Positions 49,192 through 57,005 of a stretch of DNA of 64,000 bases are shown piece by piece. Each line of letters starts with the position of its first letter. Within the stretch, counting starts at the first letter, position 1. Location: contig CAWJPA010000009.1 of assembly GCA_963844655.1 (NCBI GenBank), positions 761,193 to 825,192 of the forward strand. Reading direction: 5' to 3'. A program made the translations under genes and the position numbers. This stretch comes from JASHPR01 sp963844655. GTDB taxonomy: Bacteria; Actinomycetota; Actinomycetes; Streptosporangiales; Streptosporangiaceae. The notes beneath the pieces are model-generated. The model was not told where the DNA came from, searched no databases, and saw only the letters and a list, made by a program, of their open reading frames with translations.

Positions 49192-50292
49192 TCAGGCGCG
49201 CTGCTTCATCGCGCCCGCCTCGGCGGACGCGCCGATCTTCTCCGCCCGGTCGGCCGTGGCCAGGGCCTCGATGACCGCGTCGAGTTCCCCGTCGATGACC
49301 TGGTCCAGGTTGTAGGCCTTGAAGCCCACCCGGTGATCGGAGATCCGGTTCTCGGGGAAGTTGTAGGTGCGGACCCGCTGCGACCTGTCAACGGCGGCGA
49401 CCTGGCTGCGGCGCTCGGCCGCGGCCTGCGCGTCCGCCTCCTCCTGCGCCTGCGTCAGCAGCCGCGCGCGCAGGATCCGCATGGCCTGTTCCTTGTTCTG
49501 CAGCTGGCTCTTCTCGTTCTGGCAGGACACCACGATGCCCGTGGGCAGGTGCGTGATCCGCACCGCGGAGTCGGTGGTGTTCACGCTCTGGCCCCCGGGC
49601 CCCGACGAGCGGAACACGTCCACCCGCAGGTCGTTCGGGTCGATGGTGACCTCGACCGGGTCCGCCTCGGGCATGACCAGGACACCGGCGGCCGAGGTGT
49701 GGATCCGCCCCTGCGACTCGGTGACCGGCACCCGCTGCACCCGGTGCACGCCGCCCTCGTACTTGAGCCGCGACCACGCCCCGTCGCCCGGGGCCACGTC
49801 TCGGCCCCTGGCCTTGATCGCTACCGTGACGTCCTTGTAGCCGCCCAGGCCGGTCATGGTCGCGTCGAGGATCTCGGTCTTCCAGCCGTGCCGCTCGGCG
49901 AAGCGCAGGTACATGCGCAGCAGGTCGCCGGCGAACAGCGCCGACTCCTCGCCGCCCTCTCCCGCCTTCACCTCGAGGATGACGTCCTTGGCGTCGTTCG
50001 GGTCCTTCGGCACCAGCAGATGCCGCAGCCGATCCTCGAGCTCCTCCCGGCGCCGGCCCAGCTGGCCCGCTTCGGCGGCGAACGACGCGTCCTCGCCTGC
50101 CAGCTCGTGCGCGGTCTCCTCGTCGGCCGTGACCTGCTGCCACTCCCGGTAGGCGTGCACGACCGGGCCGAGCTGGCCGTACCGCCGGCCGAGCGTCCTG
50201 GCCCGGCCGGGGTCGGCGTGGACGGCCGGGTCGGCAAGATCCCGCTCCAGGGCGGTGTACTCGCCGGCCAGCTCATCGAGCCGGTCAAACAC
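49192..50292 (-). CDS. prfA: Peptide chain release factor 1
   Basis: A 366-residue class I release factor reading UAA and UAG. It has the GGQ motif in SSGPGGQSVNTTDSAVRITH, a PVT stop-recognition motif in RVPVTESQGRIHTS, and NFPENRISDHRVG. GTG at 50292 is set by GGAGG four bases upstream and gives the usual start VFDRLDEL. The modifying enzyme PrmC is encoded next. Confidence 0.96.
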   Translation of the reverse strand: MFDRLDELAGEYTALERDLADPAVHADPGRARTLGRRYGQLGPVVHAYREWQQVTADEETAHELAGEDASFAAEAGQLGRRREELEDRLRHLLVPKDPNDAKDVILEVKAGEGGEESALFAGDLLRMYLRFAERHGWKTEILDATMTGLGGYKDVTVAIKARGRDVAPGDGAWSRLKYEGGVHRVQRVPVTESQGRIHTSAAGVLVMPEADPVEVTIDPNDLRVDVFRSSGPGGQSVNTTDSAVRITHLPTGIVVSCQNEKSQLQNKEQAMRILRARLLTQAQEEADAQAAAERRSQVAAVDRSQRVRTYNFPENRISDHRVGFKAYNLDQVIDGELDAVIEALATADRAEKIGASAEAGAMKQRA

Positions 50293-50390
50293 GGTTCCTC
50301 CAGGGATGTTGGCGCGCCCGGCCCGGCGTCCCGGTCCAGACACGCGCAACCCGGCGGACATACCTTCGTACGTCCGCCGGGCTGGTGAAG

Positions 50391-50630
50391 TTACTTGCCG
50401 TTCGGCTGCTTGCTGCCGCTCGGCTGCTTGGTACCGAAGCGCCGCTCGAACCTGGCGACCCGGCCGCCGGTGTCCAGGATCTTCTGCTTGCCGGTGTAGA
50501 ACGGGTGGCAGTCCGAGCAGATGTCGGCGTGGATCACGCCGCTCTTGGCCGTGCTCCGGGTGGTGAAGGTGCTCCCGCAGGTACAGGTCACCGTGGTCAC
50601 CACGTAGTCCGGGTGAATATCAGGCTTCAT
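50391..50630 (-). CDS. rpmE: Ribosomal protein L31 (zinc-binding form)
   Basis: A 79-residue ribosomal protein: MKPDIHPDYVVTTVTCTCGSTFTTRST, then ICSDCHPFYTGKQK. Four cysteines (16, 18, 38, 41) mark the zinc-containing paralogue, usually expressed under zinc-replete conditions and repressed-paralogue partner elsewhere. It lies between rho and prfA, the common actinobacterial order. Confidence 0.96.
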   Translation of the reverse strand: MKPDIHPDYVVTTVTCTCGSTFTTRSTAKSGVIHADICSDCHPFYTGKQKILDTGGRVARFERRFGTKQPSGSKQPNGK

Positions 50631-50779
50631 GTCAAGACTCCTGGTTCTCGGCGGTCGCCGGGTCGCCTGGCCGCTTGCCTGGAGGGCCGGGCGGGAACCG
50701 GTACCGCACTCGTGTAGATGATTCCAGTACGCCAGCTGCTGCAACGTCTGCCGGGCCCGGAAGATTCCCGGTTTCCTGG

Positions 50780-53050
50780 CTAGCTGCCGATCGTGGTCTT
50801 CTGCACCTGGAGCAGGAACTCGGCGTTGCTCTTGGTCTCCTTCATCCGCTCCATGAGCACCTCAAGCGCCTGCTGCGGCTCGAGCGCGTGCAGCACCCGG
50901 CGCAGCTGCCAGACAATCTTGAGTTCTTCCGGGGACATGAGCAGGTCCTCCTTGCGGGTGCTGGACGCGTCCACGTCCACCGCCGGGAAGATCCGCTTGT
51001 CGGCGAGCTCGCGGCGCAGCCGCAGCTCCATGTTGCCTGTCCCCTTGAACTCCTCGAAGATCACCTCGTCGGCGCGGGAGCCGGTCTCGATCAGGGCCGT
51101 GGCCAGGATCGTGATCGAGCCGCCGTGCTCGATGTTGCGCGCCGCGCCGAAGAACCGCTTCGGCGGGTACAGCGCGGTCGAGTCCACACCACCGGACATG
51201 ATCCGCCCGCTGGCCGGGGCGGACAGGTTGTACGCGCGGCCCAGCCGGGTGATCGAGTCCAGCAGCACGACCACGTCGTGACCCATCTCGGCCAGCCGCT
51301 TGGCCCGCTCGATGGCCAGCTCGGCGACCGTGGTGTGGTCCTCGGACGGCCGGTCGAAGGTCGAGTAGATGACCTCGCCCTTGACCGTGCGCTGCATGTC
51401 GGTGACTTCCTCGGGCCGCTCGTCGACCAGCACGACCATGAGGTGGCACTCGGGGTTGTTCTTGGTGATCGCGTTCGCGATCGCCTGCATGATCAGCGTC
51501 TTGCCCGCCTTGGACGGCGACACGATCAGGCCGCGCTGGCCCTTGCCGATCGGGGCCATCAGGTCGATGATCCGGGTCGTCATGTTGCCCGGCTCGGTCT
51601 CCAGGCGGAGCCGCTCCTGCGGGTACAGCGGGACCAGCTTGGAGAACTCGGGGCGGGATCTGGCCGCCTCAGGGTCCAGGCCGTTGATCTTGTCCAGCCG
51701 CACCAGCGCGTTGAACTTCTCCCGGCGCTCGCCTTCCCGCGGCTGCCGCACCGCGCCCTCGACCACGTCGCCCTTGCGCAGGCCGTGCCTGCGCACCTGG
51801 GACAGCGAGACGTAGACGTCGTCGGCGCCCGGCAGGTAGCCGGTCGTGCGCACGAACCCGTAGTTGTCGAGGACGTCCAGGATCCCGGCGATGGGGATCA
51901 GCACGTCGTCCTCGGAGATCACCGGCTCGGCCTCGGTGCCGCGTTCCCGGCGCCCGCGACCGGAGTTCCGGTTGCGGAACCGGTCCCGGCCGCGCCGGCC
52001 GCCCTGGCCGCCGTCGCGGTCGTCATCGCGGTCGTTGCGGTCGTTGCGGCCGCCCTGGTCATTACGGCTGCCCTGATCATTGCGGCCCTGGCCGTCGCGG
52101 TCGCCACGCTGCTGCCCGGAGTCCCGCGAGTCCCTGTGGTCTGAGCCGTCGGCCGCAGCCCGGGGCTGCTCGTCCCGGCGGCCGTTGCCCTGGTCGTCAC
52201 GGCGGCCGTTCTGGTCATCCCGGCGGCTGTTGTTGTTGCCGCTGTTGTTGCCGCGGCGGCGGCGGCTTTCGCGCTGGCCGTCGCCGGCCTGGTCGCGCTG
52301 GCCGTCACCGGACGGCTGGACATCGTCCCGCTGCGTGCTGCCCTGGCTGACGGAGTCGTTAGCGCCCGCGGCCGGAGCGGCCGTGGCCGCCGCCGGGGCC
52401 TGGGCACCGCCAGCGGCGCCGTCGCCGCCCCCGATGCTCGCGGCTCCCCCGCCGCCGGACGAACTATCGCCGATCCCGCCCGCACTTGCGCTGCCCACAC
52501 CAGCCTGCGATGTCTCGAATTCCATGGCGTCCTGCTCAAAGTGGCGGGAAGCGCCGGCTCCCGCAGGCGCCCTCCGCTGATCTGTCTTGTCGTTGTCCGC
52601 ACGCTGGCTGCCCGGGGCGGTCCTGCCCGCCACGGTCCTGCCCCCCACGGGACGCTCCACTGCGGGAGCCCCGCCGGTGCCTGCGCCATCGTGCGCGGCC
52701 TCGCCGCTCTGTGCGGCCTCGCCGCCCCGCTGCCGCTCCTCGATAGCGGCGATGACCTGACCCTTGCGCATCCGGCCGGTGCCCTGGATGCCCATCGACT
52801 GGGCGAGCCGCTGAAGCTCCGGCAGGAGCATCGCGGACAGCCCCGTGCCGCTGCGGCGGCTGGCTTCCGCCGTCAGGGGTTGGCCAGCACGGTCGTCCGT
52901 ATTGGGCCAGGAGCGTACCGCGCCCGTCGGCTCGGGGGAAGCCCCCGCGCGCCCCGCCGAGTCCGGCACATTACCGGACAAAGCGGACGCAGCCGATGGT
53001 TCCTCTGGCAAGCCAGAGGCGCCGGTCATCAGATCGGTGGTGTTGCTCAC
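50780..53050 (-). CDS. rho: Transcription termination factor Rho
   Basis: A 756-residue Rho. The N-terminal Rho_N helices are at about 70-110 (LSAMLLPELQRLAQSMGIQGTGRMRKGQVIAAI). A long disordered insert follows, at about 110-372, rich in Arg, Asp, Asn, Gly and Gln with many RNDQ/RRDDQ units. The RNA-binding OB domain begins near 377, with P-loop SPSKAGKTLIMQ near 513 and DERPEEVTDM. The insert is longer than in E. coli Rho, as in other actinobacteria. Hexameric helicase for factor-dependent termination. Confidence 0.96.
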   Translation of the reverse strand: MSNTTDLMTGASGLPEEPSAASALSGNVPDSAGRAGASPEPTGAVRSWPNTDDRAGQPLTAEASRRSGTGLSAMLLPELQRLAQSMGIQGTGRMRKGQVIAAIEERQRGGEAAQSGEAAHDGAGTGGAPAVERPVGGRTVAGRTAPGSQRADNDKTDQRRAPAGAGASRHFEQDAMEFETSQAGVGSASAGGIGDSSSGGGGAASIGGGDGAAGGAQAPAAATAAPAAGANDSVSQGSTQRDDVQPSGDGQRDQAGDGQRESRRRRGNNSGNNNSRRDDQNGRRDDQGNGRRDEQPRAAADGSDHRDSRDSGQQRGDRDGQGRNDQGSRNDQGGRNDRNDRDDDRDGGQGGRRGRDRFRNRNSGRGRRERGTEAEPVISEDDVLIPIAGILDVLDNYGFVRTTGYLPGADDVYVSLSQVRRHGLRKGDVVEGAVRQPREGERREKFNALVRLDKINGLDPEAARSRPEFSKLVPLYPQERLRLETEPGNMTTRIIDLMAPIGKGQRGLIVSPSKAGKTLIMQAIANAITKNNPECHLMVVLVDERPEEVTDMQRTVKGEVIYSTFDRPSEDHTTVAELAIERAKRLAEMGHDVVVLLDSITRLGRAYNLSAPASGRIMSGGVDSTALYPPKRFFGAARNIEHGGSITILATALIETGSRADEVIFEEFKGTGNMELRLRRELADKRIFPAVDVDASSTRKEDLLMSPEELKIVWQLRRVLHALEPQQALEVLMERMKETKSNAEFLLQVQKTTIGS

Positions 53051-53837
53051 GAGGGGTCCTTCCCAGGGCGCAGGCGCTGGCCGCAGATTCGGCCGTGGCC
53101 ACCCGCTATCACACTCCGGCCTATCGGCCGGGCCAATTGTTCTGCTATCTGCCGTCCCCGCACTGCCCCGTGTCCGGCCGGCGTGTTGCCTCCGGCCGCC
53201 ACGTGCGGTCCTCCGCTCTGTCTAGCAAGCAGCTGGGTAGCAACCAGCTGTGTACCAACCAGCCGCGCTGGCGCCGATGTGAGACGGCCGCGGCGAGCCC
53301 AGATGGCAGGGCAGGTCCGCACCGCCTCGCACCCAGATTCGCCCAACACCGTCCGCGCCTGGCAGGTGTGGCGATGTGAGGATGGGTGATTTTCTGTGAC
53401 AGCCCAAGCCCTCCGCTGGATGCGGACGGGAACTTGTGGCGAACGGGCGGGCACCTGTCCCCATGACAGGGCATCCGGTGCGGCATCCAGCTTAACACCA
53501 TGCGCGCCCACGGCATTCCTTCGGAGTGGTCCGTCAGTTGGGGAAGAGGCCGGCAGCTCGTGAGCGGGCGGCCCAGGAGGTCCTGGGTACGCTCCCTCGG
53601 CGCGGTTTCCGGGTACGCTCTCGCCGACCTAATGCGGGTGGAAGGCCCGGCATGGCGGACTGGAGACCACGCTGTGGCTGTCAACGTCCAAGGGGGCTTA
53701 CACGCCATGCGATACCCGTTTCGGTGATGATTCAACCGCCTGGCCGCCAATCATGGCCGCGAGGTCCGTTCCAGAGGCAGTTGCCCCGGAACCTACTTCA
53801 ACCAGGCGATTCTCACAAGTATCCCGGATCAGGTTGA
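53051..53837. other. 787-base leader region upstream of rho
   Basis: No convincing gene. It is less GC-rich than its flanks, with hairpin-forming repeats such as AGCAGCTGGGTAGCAACCAGCTG at about 53227-53250 (split here as arms AGCTGG / CCAGCT). It lies between rho and the divergent-looking upstream gene on the same strand, so it is probably a long 5' leader and promoter region of rho, which in many bacteria is autoregulated. Confidence 0.5.
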
Positions 53838-54845
53838 TCACAGCCGGGCCGGCGGGACCATGCCGGCCAGCCGCAGCGCGGTGCCCAGCGCGGTCTGCGC
53901 GGCGGCGGCCAGCCACAGCCTGGCCCCGGTTCCTGCCGCCTCCCGCGGCGCGGACCGCCCGCCGAACGGCAGCGCCGGGCAGCGTTCCCAGCAGGAGGCC
54001 CAGGCCGCGGCCAGGTCCTCGAGATACCGGAGGAAGGCATCGGGCCTGCGGCGGCGGGCGGCGGCGGCCGCGCGTTCCGGCAGCCAGGAGATGATGCTGA
54101 GCAACTCGAGCTCGCCCGGGCCCGCGAGCGCCCCGGCCCGGAACGCCTCCGGTGCCCCGCGGCTGAGCCCCAGATCGGCGGCCCACCGCGCCACCGACGC
54201 CGCGTGCGCATGGGCGTGACGGACCGCGAAGAACGGGTTCCCGGCGTCGTTCCTGGCGCACCTCAGCGCGTCGATCCCGCCCGCCCGGCCGGGAGCCGTC
54301 CTGGCCAGCGCGTAGCGGACCGCGTCGGCGCCCGCGAACGCGACGGCCGCGGACGCGGCGGTGCGGGTGGCCGGGGAGATGCGTACTGGCACTTCAAGGC
54401 TCTTGACCTTGGCTCCGGCGGCCCGGGCCAGCCGGCCTGTGATCACGGCAGCCACGTCCTGCCTGGCCTGGCGCCAGGTGGCGGCCGACGCGAGGCCGTC
54501 CTGGTCGGGCGCAGAAAGCACTGTGTCGTGCAGGGCGTCGCTGGCCGCGCAGGCCGCGCCTGCGGCCGGGACGCGGACGGCCAGGGACGCCAGCGCGGCA
54601 GGGGTCACGGTCACGGTGAGATAGCCGCCGCCGGTGACGGACACCGCGCTGATCCAGTCCGCGTCATGCAGCCTCGCGGCCAGCCCGGCGGCCTCCTCCC
54701 CCGGTGTCCGGCCGCTCGCGTCGGCCAGCTGGAAGGCCAGGGACGTGGCGTAGGTGCCCGGCCCGCCGCCAGCGCCGCGCGGGGCCGGGCGCCACGTGCC
54801 GGACGCGCGCAGGCCGAGCTCGGCGCCGATGTCACCCGGGATCAC
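53838..54845 (-). CDS. Arginyl-tRNA synthetase-like protein lacking the catalytic core (DALR domain)
   Basis: A 335-residue protein. The N-terminal part (SLAFQLADASGRTPGEEAAGLAARL, then VSVTGGGYLTVTVTPAAL) resembles the Arg-tRNA synthetase N-domain. The C-terminal part (NPFFAVRHAHAHAASVARWAADLGL, then ALAGPGELELLSIISWLPE... to LRLAGMVPPARL) resembles the DALR anticodon-binding domain. The HIGH and KMSKS catalytic motifs and the Rossmann core are absent. It is a known type of ArgS paralogue near rho in Streptomyces, of unknown function. tRNA-Arg(CCG) lies 550 bases away. Confidence 0.8.
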   Translation of the reverse strand: MIPGDIGAELGLRASGTWRPAPRGAGGGPGTYATSLAFQLADASGRTPGEEAAGLAARLHDADWISAVSVTGGGYLTVTVTPAALASLAVRVPAAGAACAASDALHDTVLSAPDQDGLASAATWRQARQDVAAVITGRLARAAGAKVKSLEVPVRISPATRTAASAAVAFAGADAVRYALARTAPGRAGGIDALRCARNDAGNPFFAVRHAHAHAASVARWAADLGLSRGAPEAFRAGALAGPGELELLSIISWLPERAAAAARRRRPDAFLRYLEDLAAAWASCWERCPALPFGGRSAPREAAGTGARLWLAAAAQTALGTALRLAGMVPPARL

Positions 54846-54881
54846 GGGCTCAGGGTATGAGGCGCGCCCCGCGGCAGAGGC

Positions 54882-55277
54882 TCAGTCGTAGACGCTGGTC
54901 GGCACGCCCGCGAGCTCGCGCACCACCCGGATCATCTCCGCCGGGTCGAACGGCTTGGTCAGGTACGCGTCCACGCCGATCTGGCGGCCGCGGGACCGGT
55001 CGTCCTCCTGGGCCCGCGCCGTGATCAGCACCACTTTGATCCCCGCGGTGTCCGGGTTGCGGTGCAGCTGCGTCGCCGTGACCCAGCCGTCCAGGCGCGG
55101 CATCATGACGTCCAGCGTGATCACGTCGGGCCTGACCTCGGTCACCTTCTCCAGGCAGTCCTTGCCGTCGACGGCGGTGAACACGTCGAATCCCTCGAGG
55201 GTGAGGTTGACCGCAATCAGCTGCCTGATGACCTCGTCGTCATCGACAACCAGCACCCGGCCCAGTCCCTGCGTCAC
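54882..55277 (-). CDS. Single-domain response regulator
   Basis: A 131-residue CheY-like receiver with no output domain: RVLVVDDDEVIRQLI, phospho-acceptor Asp in DVITLDVMMPRLDGW, Thr in LITARAQ and Lys in AYLTKPFDP. All key residues are kept. No kinase is adjacent; its place next to the DALR gene is conserved in Streptomyces. GTG at 55277. Confidence 0.92.
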   Translation of the reverse strand: MTQGLGRVLVVDDDEVIRQLIAVNLTLEGFDVFTAVDGKDCLEKVTEVRPDVITLDVMMPRLDGWVTATQLHRNPDTAGIKVVLITARAQEDDRSRGRQIGVDAYLTKPFDPAEMIRVVRELAGVPTSVYD

Positions 55278-55395
55278 CCGCGCGAGGCTATCGGTTCCGC
55301 TGCGTTAATGCGCGGCGATCGGCCGCGTGTCCGCAGATGTTCGCGGCTGGTACCCTGGCTCCGGCCACCGCAACCATTGCCTGCGGACGGCCTGA

Positions 55396-55467
55396 GCCCC
55401 CATAGCTCAGGGGATAGAGCAACGGCCTCCGGAGCCGTGTGCGCAGGTTCGAATCCTGCTGGGGGCG
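55396..55467 (+). tRNA. tRNA-Arg (anticodon CCG)
   Basis: A 72-base cloverleaf. Acceptor GCCCCCA / TGGGGGC, D-arm GCTC-AGGGGATA-GAGC, anticodon arm ACGGC-CTCCGGA-GCCGT with anticodon CCG, variable loop GTGC, T-arm GCAGG-TTCGAAT-CCTGC, discriminator G. CCA is not encoded. It reads the CGG codon, common in this GC-rich genome. It marks the right border of the conserved core, followed by the arsenic island. Confidence 0.95.
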
Positions 55468-55509
55468 CCCTTCCGTCAGCAGCCAAAGGCCTTCCTGACC
55501 AGCGCTGAT

Positions 55510-55647
55510 ATGGGCAGGCCGCTCAGCGGCGAACAGCTCGCCCTGATCTGCCCTGGGTGCTGGGAATCCAAGCTCACCCACGGCCGCAAGCTGTGCCAGG
55601 CATGCTCCGTGCTGGTGATCATGGGCCGCCTGGACCCGCCGGCCTGA
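55510..55647 (+). CDS. Small zinc-ribbon protein (45 residues)
   Basis: A short frame right after the tRNA: MGRPLSGEQLALICPGCWES, then LTHGRKLCQACSVLVIMGRLDPPA. Two CxxC pairs (CPGC and CQAC) 14 residues apart form a plausible zinc ribbon. ATG at 55510, stop at 55645-55647. It is the first gene on the tRNA's 3' side, perhaps part of the acquired region. Small size makes it tentative. Confidence 0.45.
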   Translation: MGRPLSGEQLALICPGCWESKLTHGRKLCQACSVLVIMGRLDPPA

Positions 55648-55839
55648 GCCTGGGCTCACCCAAACACGGCGGGTCAACGCACAGCGCGGAGCGCAGGGCT
55701 GAGCTAAGTCAGCTGTCGCCGGGTCATGCGGTGGCTCGTAAACCTCGAACCCGCACCCCGGAGCCCGGCAGGCGATCACACGATGCCTTGGGCCCTTCTG
55801 CTGCGCCTCACGGGCCGGCCGCGGCGTGCCTGGCGGCAG

Positions 55840-56976
55840 TTAGTGGAGCAGTGGTGTGCCGGCGGGGCCGGTGACTTGCTGGAGCATGGTGCGGGCGAGC
55901 TGGCGGACTTGGGGTGGCAGGGGGACGTAGCTGTTGGCGGCGGCGTAGGCCTGGCCGTCGTGGGTGAGCCAGTCGAGCATGGCGGTCAGGGCCTGGCCGG
56001 TGTGCTGGCTGGGCTGGTGGGTGTAGACCAGGGCCCAGCTGTAGCCGCTGATGGGGTAGCTGGCCGGGCCGGGCTGGTTGACGATGGAGAAGTCGGCCGG
56101 GGTGATGTGGGGTTTGCGGGCGGCGTCGGCGGCGATGGCCTGGGCGGTGGGGGTGACGTAGTTCCCGGCCTGGTTGCGGATCGCGGCGAACGGCAGCAGC
56201 AGGCCACGGGAGTAGGCCTGCTCGACGTATCCGATGGAGAAGGGTGTGCGGTAGACCGTGGCGGCCACTCCGGCATTGCCTTCGGCGCCTTCGCCGGCCG
56301 GCCAGCGCAGGGTTTTGCCGGTGCCGACGCTGGCTTTCCAGGCGGGGTCGATGGCGGAGAGGTAGTTGCTGAAGATGTAGGTGGTGCCGCTGCCGTCGGA
56401 GCGGTGCACGACGGTGATGGGCGCGGCGGGCAGGGTGACGCCGGGGTTGAGCGCGGCCAGGGCGGGGTCGTCCCACCGGGTGATCTGGCCGTCGAAGATG
56501 CGGGCGAGCACCGGGCCGGTCAGGTGCACTCTCGCTCCGGCGGGGAGGCTGAGGTTGTAGACGATGCCTTCGCCGCCCAGGGCGACGGGTATCTGGGTGA
56601 CCGGGCCGCCGCGGGCGGCGGCTTGCTCGGCGGTAGTCATGGGCACGTCGGAGGCGCCGAAGTTGACGTGGTTGGCGCTGAACGCGGCGATGCCCGCGCT
56701 GCTGCCCACGGCGGAGTAGCTGACGGCCGCAGTGGGATGTTGCTTTCCGTAGGCGGCGAAGGCGGCGGTGAAGAACGGCGCGTCAAATGTCGACCCGGCC
56801 CCGGTGAGGGTGCCGGGCCTCGCGCTGAACGTGGCGGCCGGCGTGGCCGGGGTGGTGGTGGTCGTGCTGGTGCAGGCGGCGAGGGCGAGCAGGATGATCG
56901 CGGCGGCTACGGCCTGGAGGGCCCGGCGGGCGAGATGGCGCTGCTCGGGGCTTGGGCGCTGAGGGTGCCCTGACAT
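55840..56976 (-). CDS. pstS: Phosphate-binding lipoprotein, PstS family
   Basis: A 378-residue substrate-binding protein. Signal peptide with lipobox LLALAACTS, then TLTGAGSTFDAPFFTAAF, GSSAGIAAF, GASDVPMT and VHRSDGSGTTYIFSNYL, which form the oxyanion site of PstS. It is the last gene of the operon with the flavoprotein and aquaglyceroporin, with no pstC/A/B here. In an arsenic context it could favour phosphate over arsenate uptake or scavenge phosphate. It would be anchored outside the membrane. Confidence 0.9.
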   Translation of the reverse strand: MSGHPQRPSPEQRHLARRALQAVAAAIILLALAACTSTTTTTPATPAATFSARPGTLTGAGSTFDAPFFTAAFAAYGKQHPTAAVSYSAVGSSAGIAAFSANHVNFGASDVPMTTAEQAAARGGPVTQIPVALGGEGIVYNLSLPAGARVHLTGPVLARIFDGQITRWDDPALAALNPGVTLPAAPITVVHRSDGSGTTYIFSNYLSAIDPAWKASVGTGKTLRWPAGEGAEGNAGVAATVYRTPFSIGYVEQAYSRGLLLPFAAIRNQAGNYVTPTAQAIAADAARKPHITPADFSIVNQPGPASYPISGYSWALVYTHQPSQHTGQALTAMLDWLTHDGQAYAAANSYVPLPPQVRQLARTMLQQVTGPAGTPLLH

Positions 56977-57005
56977 GGTTGCTCCTTCAAGAGCGGGGTG
57001 GTGGT

